Shown here piece after piece: positions 44,246-59,400 of a DNA stretch of 64,000 nt. The DNA lies in the NCBI GenBank assembly GCA_028723455.1, contig JAQYEW010000012.1:124001-188000 (forward strand), read 5' to 3'. The stretch's first letter is position 1; each line of letters starts with the position of its first letter. Position numbers and translations under genes: made by a program. Under the pieces are notes generated by a model. The model was not told the DNA's origin. It did no database searches and was given only the letters and a program-made list of their open reading frames with translations. This stretch comes from Prevotellaceae bacterium (lineage in GTDB: Bacteria > Bacteroidota > Bacteroidia > Bacteroidales > Bacteroidaceae).

Positions 44246-45799
44246 TCAGTATCTGACGCCCATGGTCAGCCCCAGAAGCGTAAGGTTCATGTGGGACTGG
44301 GCACGCAGGTAATCCACACTCGCCTTAATATAATAAGGTATAGGACGCTTGCCCAAGCACAGCCGGTCGGTCCAGGTCAGACGCAACTGGCAGCGGCCAT
44401 AGTCGGCGGAATAATAAGGACTGTCCGGAAGCAGCACCTGCTTGGCATACTCCGTGGTGGGGTCCGCCAGATTCATCTTGTACTCCAGGCTGCGATGCCA
44501 ATCCAACTCCATATCCAGCCACAGACGTTTCTTCCACAGGCTCACGCCCCCTTGGAGCGACAGTTCCAGACTGCGATTGTCAATCCGGGACAGGGGCAGG
44601 AGGTGCTTTTGCGTAAGGTCGTTGTACAGCAAGCCCAAACCCACATAATGACGCGCGCGCTCACCCTCCAGGAAGTGGAGGCGATAGTCGGCACGCAGCA
44701 TCACATCCGTTTGCTGGTATCGCTTGCGGAATGTGAACAGCGTTTCCCAGCTTTGCGTGTCATAGCCCGTTTGCGAATCACGCACAATCTGCAACTGCTG
44801 GATATGTTCATCGGCATAGGCCTGTCGGGCATTGAAGCGCGCCGAGAGGCTGTGCATCAGATGTCCGTGCGTAAGACGGTGTTCGCTGGCAAACAGATAG
44901 TCATAGGTGAAGAAACGGCCGGGCTGACGCATATTGGTCTCATAGATACGCTCGTTGGCACGACCGACGCCGAGGGTGGTCAGCTGATTGTAACGCACCG
45001 ACTTGAAGCCGTAGCTCAGCCGCGCCTGAAAATCATGGTTTACGTACTCACGCATGAATCCGCCATAGCCGCCCTTACTGCCCTTGACCGCCTCCAGACC
45101 AGTCATCTCGTAGTACATCAGATTGGCATCGGTCTGCACGGTGGTCATGTTGGGAATCTTTTCCTTGCGACGATCGTAATGCGCACTCAAGCCCAGGGTG
45201 TGGCGACCCAAACTGTGGGTAACGCTGGGTGTCAGCACGTATTGCATCAGTTGCGCACGGCTGCGTGGGTCGCGCAAGCGGCTCAGGTCGCCAGCAGTAT
45301 AATCCAAGCGCAGACCAACGCGCCAAGGACCCAGCCTGCGGGTACCCACGGCTCCCGTCAGTTCAAACAGTTGGCTGTCATAACTGCCACGCACACTGCT
45401 GCCCGAAAGAAAAGGGTTGCCGGCATAGGGACGCCATTGGTCCGCCCAAGCGCGTTGCTTGGTATGGTTCATATTAAAGGCAAAACGGCCATAGACATGC
45501 AAAAGACTACCGACACGCTGGTAACGCTCCGTCTCAAAATTGACATTGGAACGGAAGGTTCCCTCCTGCACACGGAGATAATCGCCCTGACGACGCTGTG
45601 CGCCAATGGCAGCCCAACCACAGTTTTCGGCACTGTCCACCCCTAATGCGGCGGCGTTGTTGGTGGTATGCCACAGCTGCGTCGCGTCCAGATAGCGGCT
45701 ACGAGCTTCTTCGGCTACGGAGAGGCTGTCCTGTGCCCTGATGCCAAGAGAGACAAAAAGGGACAAAGAGAAAAGAAGGGTATTATTTAGCTTCGTCAT
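44246..45799 (-). CDS. DUF6850-like outer membrane beta-barrel protein
   Basis: signal peptide; alternating beta-strand pattern to aromatic-containing C-terminus (LGLTMGVRY). Confidence 0.6.
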   Translation of the reverse strand: MTKLNNTLLFSLSLFVSLGIRAQDSLSVAEEARSRYLDATQLWHTTNNAAALGVDSAENCGWAAIGAQRRQGDYLRVQEGTFRSNVNFETERYQRVGSLLHVYGRFAFNMNHTKQRAWADQWRPYAGNPFLSGSSVRGSYDSQLFELTGAVGTRRLGPWRVGLRLDYTAGDLSRLRDPRSRAQLMQYVLTPSVTHSLGRHTLGLSAHYDRRKEKIPNMTTVQTDANLMYYEMTGLEAVKGSKGGYGGFMREYVNHDFQARLSYGFKSVRYNQLTTLGVGRANERIYETNMRQPGRFFTYDYLFASEHRLTHGHLMHSLSARFNARQAYADEHIQQLQIVRDSQTGYDTQSWETLFTFRKRYQQTDVMLRADYRLHFLEGERARHYVGLGLLYNDLTQKHLLPLSRIDNRSLELSLQGGVSLWKKRLWLDMELDWHRSLEYKMNLADPTTEYAKQVLLPDSPYYSADYGRCQLRLTWTDRLCLGKRPIPYYIKASVDYLRAQSHMNLTLLGLTMGVRY

Positions 45800-47006
45800 A
45801 AACTCGGATTCCTATGGAGGTTGACACTTGAAAATCGGCAGAGGAATTATTCGTATCGCTCAGCAGTTTTTGTCCGCTACGCCCCACGCCCGCCGTACGC
45901 CTGTAAACGATTTCCCCCGTCCATCCGCTCACGGCTTGGATATGTGTATAACCCGCGTCAATATCGTTGCCCAGACGCTTGCTCTCCACATCTACGCCCG
46001 TACTCTTTTGGCGTAAGATGTCCACGGCATCCACAACCTCGCGCTTTGGCAAAACAAGCCATTGTGTGCCGCTGGACTTGCCATAGGCATAAGTGCGCGC
46101 ATAAGTGCTGACATCGGCATGGGTGCGGAAAATAACGAGGCCACAGGGACCGCTCTGCACCAGATTCATGTACGAGAGCGAGGCATTGGGCGTGAACAAC
46201 AATTCAAGGGCAGGCACGTCGGGATTATTTACAAAGATACCGCTGGCGTTCTTCGCTTCAAAGTCCGCATGAGAAAGGTCATGCTCCATATCGTTGTTGG
46301 GTGTGTGGTCCGTGGCACTGTTCACCAGCAGGACGGTGCCGCCAGGTGCAACAGGGCATGGCGCAGACGCTGGGATACGGAACACCTGTTTCAGAAGTAC
46401 AACGCTGTCGGCAAAGGCCGTGTGCAGATTATCCAAGGTGTAGGCGGGTGTACTCTCGCTCTCCACAAGACCCAGATAAAGCCCACTGACATCCACGGAA
46501 TCGTCGGATTGGTTGTACAGTTCCACAAACTTTCCCGCCAGATAGTTTCTGACGCCCTTGGAGCCTGCATAGAACACCTTGCCGATGACAATGTCGCCAT
46601 TCTTCGAGAGCGTCAAAGCCAAGTCCGTCTGCTCCTCTGCGCCAATCATCACGCTCAGCCTTTGCCCTACCGCCACGCCACCACGTGTAGCCGTAGGATC
46701 GCCCGTCAACTGGCGATAGGCTTCATTCTCCAGGCTGAGCGAGGCACTGATGTCATAGATGCCGGGGGTCAGGTTTGAAAAGACAGCCACTCCCCCAGCA
46801 TCCGTTTGGGCCTCATATTTGTGGGTGGATGTAGAAAGTGTAACCGTGCGTTGGGCAACCAAAGCGGCGGACTGATCCTTGTCCAAGCCCTCAGGTGCCA
46901 AAAGGCGGACACGATGGCTCACGGTACCCGTGGCATCGTCCATGTCCACACAGGACACCGGCATCAGGCACACGATGCAAAGAAGCGTAAAAATATAGGT
47001 TCTCAT
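45783..47006 (-). CDS. DUF4876 family lipoprotein (paralogue B)
   Basis: lipobox LMPVSC; KVFYAGSKGVRNYLAGKFVELYNQSDDSVDVSGLYLGLVES; DTNNSSADF. Confidence 0.78.
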   Translation of the reverse strand: MRTYIFTLLCIVCLMPVSCVDMDDATGTVSHRVRLLAPEGLDKDQSAALVAQRTVTLSTSTHKYEAQTDAGGVAVFSNLTPGIYDISASLSLENEAYRQLTGDPTATRGGVAVGQRLSVMIGAEEQTDLALTLSKNGDIVIGKVFYAGSKGVRNYLAGKFVELYNQSDDSVDVSGLYLGLVESESTPAYTLDNLHTAFADSVVLLKQVFRIPASAPCPVAPGGTVLLVNSATDHTPNNDMEHDLSHADFEAKNASGIFVNNPDVPALELLFTPNASLSYMNLVQSGPCGLVIFRTHADVSTYARTYAYGKSSGTQWLVLPKREVVDAVDILRQKSTGVDVESKRLGNDIDAGYTHIQAVSGWTGEIVYRRTAGVGRSGQKLLSDTNNSSADFQVSTSIGIRVYDEAK

Positions 47007-47017
47007 TTTTTTTGCGA

Positions 47018-49795
47018 TTAGAAGTTAAACGACAATTCCGCACCAAACGAGAAAGTGCCCGTATTGCGCTGCGTCAGCGTCCCACTGAGGTTGCCCGTCA
47101 GGAAAGGTTCGTAGAAAAGGGCGTTATTCACGTAAAACGAGAGCGAGCCAATGCGTCCCAGTTCCTTTGTCAGACGTGCCTGCAGGTTCCAGGTTACGGG
47201 TTGCTTGCTTGGGCGTGAGTCTGTGTAACGTTTCTCAAGGTCGGTAATATGAACGCTCTGCTGCCCTACAGGCGCAGTAGCATAGTAACGCCCATCCATA
47301 CCCAGATACCCGCTTAATTGCTCCGGCAAGAGCGTGTGATATTGGAGCTTGTCATCAATCCACCCGATCGGGCTTTTGTCCGCAGTATGACTCCACGAAC
47401 TGCTGTGCCAGATAGCCTGGGCCGTGAACGAAGCCACCATGCGCAGACGGGGAATGTTCGTTACCACACGCAGGGTGGTAAGCAAGCGACGATAGCGACT
47501 GAAGTCTCCGCCGTTTGGATAAACGACCTTGAAGGGCGTTGTGTTAAAGACGCTGTACTCCGCAGGCAGAATGCTGGCACGGGGCGATTCGGCATTAACG
47601 TCCGTGCTCCAGGTTTTAGTCTCGCTCCAGGCACCAGACACATAAAGGCGCGTATTCAGGTGCGGCAACTCTCCCAAGTCGAAATCAGCCTCGATACCAC
47701 GATTCACGCTGGTATTCGTGTTGCCGATGGCCCCTGTGGTCATGAACACCAGAAGCTGACGTGCGGGGTTGCCCCAATCAATGGCTGTGGGGCCCGTAGG
47801 GTTGATGATCAAACCTTGTGCCTGGGAATAATAATTATAGGTATAGGTAGCGTACCGGGTGAGCGAACCAAAACCGTTCGGAGTCCGGTCGTGATAAGCC
47901 ACCAGACTAAGGTGGCGTTGTCCGGGCAACTTCACGTCGATGCCCGCCTCAATCTTCGTGGTCGTGGCGTTTTTCAGGTCCTTGCTCTTTCGGACATCAT
48001 AGACCTGGGTGTGATACCACACCAACTGGCCGGCGGTATTCGTCTGCGGCAGATAGTTGGCAACCTCCCGGTCGTCGTATTTCTTGTCCGGATAGAGGTA
48101 ATCCAAACCGGGTGATTTGGAATTCAAGCCAATACCACCACGCACATCAAGCCACTTCGTCAGGCTCAGCATGACGTTCAAACGGGGCGAGAGAGCCGTT
48201 GTTGCGACCTCGCTGAAAGGCTGCAACGAGGTAAAACGCAAACCCATGTTGACGTTCAAACGACGCACACGATCCAGCTGCCATGTGAAATTATCCTCAG
48301 CAAAGAGTGATAACCGATGCAAACCCGGCACGTCGCTGAAGGCACGAGGGCGTCCGCTGCTGTTGGGCTTCAACGGCAACGAATCGTTGGCATTGAAAAA
48401 GCCACGTCCCGAATTCCAATCGTAATTGTATTCCGCACCCACCTTGAAGCTCTGCTGTGTCTTGCCATGACGGAAGAAGAAACTGTCCGTCAGTTTGGCA
48501 AAGACATTGCCGGGTCGGCTCTGCGTCGTTCCTTGGGCGCGATAGGCCTTTGTTTGCCATGAAACAGGATAATAACCCGTCTGCATGGCTGTAAGGATAG
48601 GCAGGAAACCCGTTGAATTGGCAACCCACGTATCCTGATAGCTCTCGCTTTGACCGTAGTTCAAGCCCAATGTGTAGCGCAAGCTACGCGCCAAGGGAAG
48701 CCCCAACTGCACACGTCCGTTGTGGGTCAGTTGAAGGTTCATGGTCGTGCTCTTTGTCTCCGTACCGTCAATCCTTGCGTCGGGGTCGTTACCGCTCCAA
48801 TCCTGTGCATACAGGAAACGCAACTTGGTGTCCGTATGCCATCTGCGGCTAATGTCCTTGGCATAACCCACAGAGCCGGTCCAACGCCCAAAAGAACGTG
48901 TCTTCTGACGAGGGTCTCCCCACGCCTTGGCAAAGTCGCCACTGAAGTTTAACACGCCCGCACGGCGTAAGTTCAAGCCCTTGCTTACGCTGTAGTTCTG
49001 GAGCTCAGGCGTAACCTTACCCCTCACCTGCCAGGGCGTAACACCCACTTTGGAATGAACCATCACCAATCCCGAACTCAAATCACCGTATTCAGCCGAA
49101 GGGATGCCACGCACCACCTCCACCTCCTGAATATCGTCGGCGGAAATCTGACGCAGATCGGTACCCACAAAGGCCGTGCTTGAGAAGCCCCCTTGGGTCA
49201 TCATCCCATTGTTGGACATGGGCATCCCGTCCACCACAATACTGGAACCAAAGGCGTTCGTATTGTTGTTGACCAAACTACGCAGCTGCAAATTGCTTTG
49301 TTGCGTAAAGTCGGTATTGCCCATCTGCTGACCAGGCAAGAGCTGCATCACATCGGCCAGGGAAACGGCCTGCAAATGGTCCAGGGCTTGTCGGCCGATC
49401 ACACTGCTCGTGGAGGCTCCACTGGTACGCTGCCGTGCCGTTACGTTGACCTCCTTCAGCGCCAGGGTCTGCTGTTGCATCTTGTACTTCAGACTCAAAT
49501 CGGCCTCCACTCGTACTTGCGTGCGGACACCCTCGTATCCCACATAATTGATACGCAGCGTATATACGCCCTTGGGCACACGCTGTATCTCCGCCAGACC
49601 GTTGACATCCGTAACAGCGGTCATTCCGCCCGGCTGCAACTGCACTACGGCCATCACGATGGGTTCCTGATCCGTCTTGTCCGTAACCTCCACACGTAGC
49701 GTAGAACCTTTGGCCTGAGCCATAACGAAAGTTGCCGACAGTACCATCAGCACCATCAGCAACCCACGTAAAAGATATTGAATATGTCGAAACAT
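47018..49795 (-). CDS. TonB-dependent receptor with carboxypeptidase-regulatory-like N-terminal domain
   Basis: STLRVEVTDKTDQEPIVMAVVQL, plug domain SSIVVDGMPMSNNGMM...IQEVEVVRGIPSAEYGDLSSG, C-terminal barrel ending SFGAELSFNF. Confidence 0.95.
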   Translation of the reverse strand: MFRHIQYLLRGLLMVLMVLSATFVMAQAKGSTLRVEVTDKTDQEPIVMAVVQLQPGGMTAVTDVNGLAEIQRVPKGVYTLRINYVGYEGVRTQVRVEADLSLKYKMQQQTLALKEVNVTARQRTSGASTSSVIGRQALDHLQAVSLADVMQLLPGQQMGNTDFTQQSNLQLRSLVNNNTNAFGSSIVVDGMPMSNNGMMTQGGFSSTAFVGTDLRQISADDIQEVEVVRGIPSAEYGDLSSGLVMVHSKVGVTPWQVRGKVTPELQNYSVSKGLNLRRAGVLNFSGDFAKAWGDPRQKTRSFGRWTGSVGYAKDISRRWHTDTKLRFLYAQDWSGNDPDARIDGTETKSTTMNLQLTHNGRVQLGLPLARSLRYTLGLNYGQSESYQDTWVANSTGFLPILTAMQTGYYPVSWQTKAYRAQGTTQSRPGNVFAKLTDSFFFRHGKTQQSFKVGAEYNYDWNSGRGFFNANDSLPLKPNSSGRPRAFSDVPGLHRLSLFAEDNFTWQLDRVRRLNVNMGLRFTSLQPFSEVATTALSPRLNVMLSLTKWLDVRGGIGLNSKSPGLDYLYPDKKYDDREVANYLPQTNTAGQLVWYHTQVYDVRKSKDLKNATTTKIEAGIDVKLPGQRHLSLVAYHDRTPNGFGSLTRYATYTYNYYSQAQGLIINPTGPTAIDWGNPARQLLVFMTTGAIGNTNTSVNRGIEADFDLGELPHLNTRLYVSGAWSETKTWSTDVNAESPRASILPAEYSVFNTTPFKVVYPNGGDFSRYRRLLTTLRVVTNIPRLRMVASFTAQAIWHSSSWSHTADKSPIGWIDDKLQYHTLLPEQLSGYLGMDGRYYATAPVGQQSVHITDLEKRYTDSRPSKQPVTWNLQARLTKELGRIGSLSFYVNNALFYEPFLTGNLSGTLTQRNTGTFSFGAELSFNF

Positions 49796-49807
49796 AGCGT
49801 TGTTATT

Positions 49808-51454
49808 TTACTTCACAACAAACGTGCGGCCGCCCCTCACGTAGATGCCACGCGTAGGCTGTCCCGAGAGTTTGCGTCCACACAAGTCATAAACAGCCTC
49901 GTCGTGAATCTTACCCGCAGGAACCTCCCCAATGTCCGTTGTTATGATGGAAGGAACGTCAGCCGTAAACTTTATCGTCGCAAGGTCCGTGTAACCCGTA
50001 GCGCCATGTGTTGGGGCAATGGCATTGGCAACCGCATTCGTTACGCTCAAGTAAAAACGGTCCTCACCAGGCAAGGTCAAACTGCTGTACACTGGAGCAA
50101 AAGCCTCGTCGCGGACAAAACGCAGATTACCCGCCTCGTTTGCAAAACGGTAAAGCTGACGGTTTTTCAGCGTGGTTGTTACAACACCGTTCTGGAAACG
50201 CTCATCAGTATCCGTCGCCCAGTTGCAAATACCCGATGTCTTCACCGTAGGCTGTGCAGGCGTCGTGTAAAGGACATGCTCCCCTGGCTCGCCCACAAGA
50301 AGACAAGGGCCGGACTGCTTGATGATACTGTAAGAAAGGTAGGTGTTATACGTGAGGTCAGTATTCTTGGAATTACCGTTTATATACATGATGCTAAGGT
50401 GGCTGTCGCGCTTTCCTGTCAGACTTGATGTAGTAAAGAAGGGGAGAACGCCCGATTCGGGAATAACGACCTGGATAGGCTCACCCACAACCGCATCCGT
50501 CTCGAACTGACCCAAGCCATAGCCGATGGCAGAGGCAAAGTCCTGAGAAGAGTTATTCGTATCCATCAATGTCAGGGCACCGTCGTTGTTCACAGCCGTG
50601 CGACGGTACAGCACCTCGCCGTTTTTCCCGGTTACGGCCTGTACCGAAGCATAGCCGGCATCCAAAGAGGCCGCAAAACGCTTGCGAAGGGGGTCGGCTT
50701 GCAGGCTCTCGTCCGATTGTTTCTTCACCTTCAGCAAATCCACGCAGTCCAAGGCGTAATAGGTGTTCAGAGGCAGATACCTATTACCGGTCTCCTTGCC
50801 ATTGGCAAACACAAGGTCAGTTTCCAAGTTGAACTTCCCCTCCAACTTCGCATCCAAGATCATCAACGAACAATCGCCGCCTTGCAGCATATTAACAACA
50901 TTATCATTTGCCTTACCCGTATTGAGATAAGTGTAAACCACCTCCATGTTAGGCACGGCCTCGTTATCAGCCACAGCACCCGTAGGATCTCCGAACTCAA
51001 AACCGGCCTGACTCAAGTCATGGCCTACCTCGGCCAATGGGGTATGGTCAATCGCCGTGTTGGCAATGACAACACTGTTACGTGCAGGAAGCACGAATGC
51101 CGCACTTACAGGAATACGGAACAGTTGCTTGACAGCAACCTTATTGCTCAGCGCAGCATTTCCCACGAAAATGCCCGTGGCATCTATATTTGCCGTATAT
51201 GCACCCGTAGAGGCTTCGCTCTCCACCAAGGCAATGTACAGACCCGAGAGGTCAAGGTCTTTGTCCGAATTGTTAAACAACTCAATAAACTGACCTTTTG
51301 AGTAGGTTTTCGTACCTCCCTTCTCCGTACTTCCCGCATAAAAAACCTTACTGATAACCAAATCTCCCGAGCTGATTGCGCTGGCGGGAAGAGATAACAA
51401 ACAAAAAACGGCTGCCAATACAAGGCATGAATAACGAGTAGAAATTTTATTCAT
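49808..51454 (-). CDS. DUF4876-like secreted protein (paralogue A) with C-terminal sorting-like tail
   Basis: signal peptide; VISKVFYAGSTEKGGTKTYSKGQFIELFNNSDKDLDLSGLYIALVES; tail AVYDLCGRKLSGQPTRGIYVRGGRTFVVK; start placed at MNKISTRYS. Confidence 0.75.
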   Translation of the reverse strand: MNKISTRYSCLVLAAVFCLLSLPASAISSGDLVISKVFYAGSTEKGGTKTYSKGQFIELFNNSDKDLDLSGLYIALVESEASTGAYTANIDATGIFVGNAALSNKVAVKQLFRIPVSAAFVLPARNSVVIANTAIDHTPLAEVGHDLSQAGFEFGDPTGAVADNEAVPNMEVVYTYLNTGKANDNVVNMLQGGDCSLMILDAKLEGKFNLETDLVFANGKETGNRYLPLNTYYALDCVDLLKVKKQSDESLQADPLRKRFAASLDAGYASVQAVTGKNGEVLYRRTAVNNDGALTLMDTNNSSQDFASAIGYGLGQFETDAVVGEPIQVVIPESGVLPFFTTSSLTGKRDSHLSIMYINGNSKNTDLTYNTYLSYSIIKQSGPCLLVGEPGEHVLYTTPAQPTVKTSGICNWATDTDERFQNGVVTTTLKNRQLYRFANEAGNLRFVRDEAFAPVYSSLTLPGEDRFYLSVTNAVANAIAPTHGATGYTDLATIKFTADVPSIITTDIGEVPAGKIHDEAVYDLCGRKLSGQPTRGIYVRGGRTFVVK

Positions 51455-51490
51455 TAGTGTATATTGTACGATTGATACTGTCTTCGGCTG

Positions 51491-51498
51491 CAAAGGTA
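51491..51498 (-). promoter_or_regulatory. -7 box TACCTTTG of DUF4876/TBDR operon
   Basis: CAAAGGTA on plus strand about 36 nt upstream of ATG; weak -33. Confidence 0.65.
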
Positions 51499-51565
51499 AA
51501 CATTTCACACGAAAGACAACATACCTAATATTAATGATTTTATCTAACCCAAAGAAATAAAACAA

Positions 51566-51596
51566 TTTGTTAGTTTGAAAGAAAAGACTAACTTTG
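51566..51596 (+). promoter_or_regulatory. promoter of FKBP-type PPIase gene
   Basis: TTTG (51566-51569)-N19-TAACTTTG (51589-51596). Confidence 0.8.
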
Positions 51597-51607
51597 CAGA
51601 AAAATAC

Positions 51608-52024
51608 ATGAACAAGAAAAACCAGCAATACAAAGATGCAAACAAATTCTTTCTGAAACAGAAGGAACAGGAAGAGGGAATGCATAAGGTGCCCAATAGT
51701 GGTGTGCTTTATCGATGGATAAAACGGGGAGATGATAAACAACCTCTTTGCACACTGAACTCCATCGTTTTTGTGCGTTATTCAGGCAAATTGATTGACG
51801 GACGCGTCTTCGACAGCACCGACAACGCTCCCTTGCCAGCCTGCTTCGTTGTTAAAGACCTGATTCCAGGATGGCAAATCGCCCTGACACGCATGCGCCA
51901 AGGCGATCACATGGAGGTAATCATCCCTGAGAAATACGGCTACGGGAACAAACGAGCAGGGGACATCCCTCCCTACTCCACACTCTGCTTTGACATAGAA
52001 CTCGTGAAAGCGGAAATCAGATAA
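51608..52024 (+). CDS. FKBP-type peptidyl-prolyl cis-trans isomerase
   Basis: VFVRYSGKLIDGRVFDST...LIPGWQIALTRMRQGDHMEVIIPEKYGYG. Confidence 0.9.
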   Translation: MNKKNQQYKDANKFFLKQKEQEEGMHKVPNSGVLYRWIKRGDDKQPLCTLNSIVFVRYSGKLIDGRVFDSTDNAPLPACFVVKDLIPGWQIALTRMRQGDHMEVIIPEKYGYGNKRAGDIPPYSTLCFDIELVKAEIR

Positions 52025-52034
52025 AAGTTGGGAA

Positions 52035-52081
52035 ACAAAAAAGCGGTGGAGCCGCCCGTTCATAGGGTTGCTCCACCGCTT
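52035..52081 (-). terminator. rpoC terminator (convergent with FKBP gene)
   Basis: AAGCGGTGGAGC / GCTCCACCGCTT, followed on minus strand by TTTTTT. Confidence 0.8.
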
Positions 52082-52108
52082 CTTATCAAGTGGTTCGAGG
52101 AGGGAATA

Positions 52109-56416
<4,308 letters not shown>

Positions 56417-56445
56417 TATTGTGTCTTTTGTCTTGAATTAACCGT

Positions 56446-59400
56446 TTATTCCAGCGTAACGCTCAGACCCAAACCCTTGAGTTCATGCAACAACACGTTG
56501 AGAGACTCGGGGATGCCAGGAGTGGGCAGAGGATCGCCCTTGACGATGGCCTCGTAGGCACGGCTACGACCTGTTACGTCATCACTCTTGATGGTCAGGA
56601 TCTCTTGCAGCACATGGCTGGCACCAAAGGCCTCGATGGCCCAAACCTCCATCTCACCGAAACGCTGACCACCGAACTGGGCTTTACCGCCAAGAGGCTG
56701 TTGCGTGATGAGGCTGTAGGGACCAATGGAACGGGCGTGCATCTTATCCTCTACCATATGGCCTAACTTGAGCATGTAGGCAATACCTACCGTTGCCAGC
56801 TGGTCGAAAGCCTCACCTGTAGCACCGTCAAAGAGCTGCGTTGAGCAATAGCGCGGCAAACCAGCCTTGTCAGTCCATTCATTGAGGTCGTCAATATGAG
56901 CACCATCGAAGATGGGAGTAGCGAACTTAACACCCAACTCGCGACCGGCAGCGCCAAGTACGGTCTCAAAAATCTGACCGATGTTCATACGCGAAGGCAC
57001 ACCCAGAGGGTTGAGTACAATGTCCACGGGAGTACCATCTGCCAAGAAAGGCATATCCTCCTGACGGACAATCTTACTTACGATACCCTTGTTTCCGTGG
57101 CGGCCAGCCATCTTGTCGCCAACACCAATCTTACGCTTCTTCGCAACATAAACCTTAGCGATCTGCAGAATGCCGCTGGGCAGCTCGTCACCGATGCTCA
57201 GAGCGAACTTCTTACGCTTCAGTTCTGCATCCAAAAGCTTGTACTTGCGCAGATAATTTGTGATAAGCTTGGCAATAAGGCCATTGACATGTTCGTCCTC
57301 AGTCCAACCCGTGGTATGTACACCAATGAAATCAATGGCGTTGATGGTTCCCTCTGTGAACTTGGCACCAGTAGGAATAACCTCCACATCCATATAATCG
57401 GTTACGCCAGCGCTCTTCTGATCCTTCGTAAGCTCCAGAAGTTTATCCACGAGGATAGCCTTCAAATCGGCCACCTTGTCTTCAAACTCCTCGTCCATGG
57501 CAGCCAAACGAGGCTTGTCAGCCATACGCTGAGAGCGGTTCTTGACGGCACGGCTAAAGAGTTTCTTGTCGATAATTACGCCGCTCAGCGAGGGGCTTGC
57601 CTTCAATGAGGCATCCTTCACGTCGCCTGCCTTATCACCAAAGATGGCACGCAGCAACTTCTCCTCGGGGCTGGGATCGCTCTCGCCCTTAGGCGTAATC
57701 TTACCGATCATGATATCGCCGGGAACCACACGTGCACCGATACGAATGATACCATTCTCGTCCAAATCCTTCGTGGCTTCTTCGCTGACATTGGGAATGT
57801 CGCTGGTAAGCTCCTCTACGCCACGCTTGGTCTCACGCACTTCCAGTGCGAACTCCTCGACATGGATACTGGTAAGAATGTCCTCACGAACAATGCGCTC
57901 GTTCAAAACGATAGCATCCTCGTAGTTGTAACCCTTCCAAGGCATATAGGCAACCAACAGGTTCTTACCCAAAGCCAGTTCACCGGCCTCGGTGCTGTAA
58001 CCCTCGGTAAGAATATCACCAGCCTTCACACGCTGACCCACCTCACAAATAGGACGCAAGTCAATCGTCATGTTCTGGTTCGTACGACGGAATTTAGGAA
58101 TACGGTATTCCTTCAAGGCAGGCTCGAAACTTACGAACTCCTCCTCCTCGGTGCGGTCATAAAGGATACGGATGCTGGTAGCGTCAACGTACATCACCTC
58201 ACCATCACCCTCGGCGGTAATCATTGTACGGCTGTCCTCACACACCTGCTTTTCGATACCGGTGCCCACGATGGGAGCCTCGGTACGGAGCAAGGGAACA
58301 GCCTGTCGCATCATGTTCGATCCCATCAATGCACGGTGAGCGTCATCGTGCTCCAAGAAGGGAATCAAGCTGGCTGCAATAGAGGCAATCTGCTGAGGAG
58401 CGACATCCATGAGGTTAACCTCTGAGGGAGGAACAACAGGATAATCATCGTCCTGACGACATTTTACCTTGGCACGGATAAAGGTGCCGTCCTCGTTCAA
58501 GGGAGCATTACCCTGGCCGATAATCATATCCTCCTCGTCTTCTGCCGTAAAGTACTGAACGCCTTCGTCGCTGAGGTCAACAATACCATTGTTCACCTTG
58601 CGGTAAGGAGTTTCGATAAAGCCCAGATCATTGATTTTCGCAAAGACACACAATGAACTGATCAGACCAATGTTGGGACCCTCAGGGCTCTCGATAGGAC
58701 AGAGACGGCCATAGTGGGTAAAGTGAACGTCACGAACCTCGAAACCAGCACGCTCGCGGCTCAAACCGCCAGGACCCAAGGCAGAGAGACGACGCTTGTG
58801 CGTAACCTCGGCCAAAGGATTTGTCTGGTCCATGAACTGAGACAAGGCATTCGTACCGAAGAAAGTATTGATAACGCTGCTGATGGTCTTCGCATTTACC
58901 AACTCTGTGGGTGAGAACACCTCATTGTCGCGTACGTTCATACGCTCGCGAATAGTGCGGCTCATACGTGCCAAACCAATAGAGAACTGGTTAGCCAACT
59001 GCTCTCCGACGGTGCGCACACGACGGTTACTCAAGTGGTCGATATCATCTACGTTAGCCTTCGAGTTAATCAATTCGATGAGGTAACGGATAATCTCGAT
59101 GATATCCTCCTTGGTAAGCACACGTACATCAGGACTGATGTCCATCTTCAGTTTGCGGTTAATCCGGTAACGGCCAACCTCACCCAAATCGTAACGCTTC
59201 TCAGAGAAGAAAAGGTTATTGATAACCTCACGTGCAGAAGCGTCATCTGCGGGATCCGCATTACGCAACTGACGGTATATATAGGTAACAGCCTCCTTCT
59301 CACTGTTCGACGTATCCTTCTGGAGCGTGTTGAAAATAATGGAGTACTCCGTAGTATCCGTACCCTCCTTGTGAACCAAGATGGACTCGATACCGTTCTC

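Noticed and set aside
44291-45646. 451-aa plus-strand ORF opposite the DUF6850-like gene
   Set aside because: Antisense to a signal-peptide-bearing beta-barrel ORF that fits the operon; low-complexity translation.
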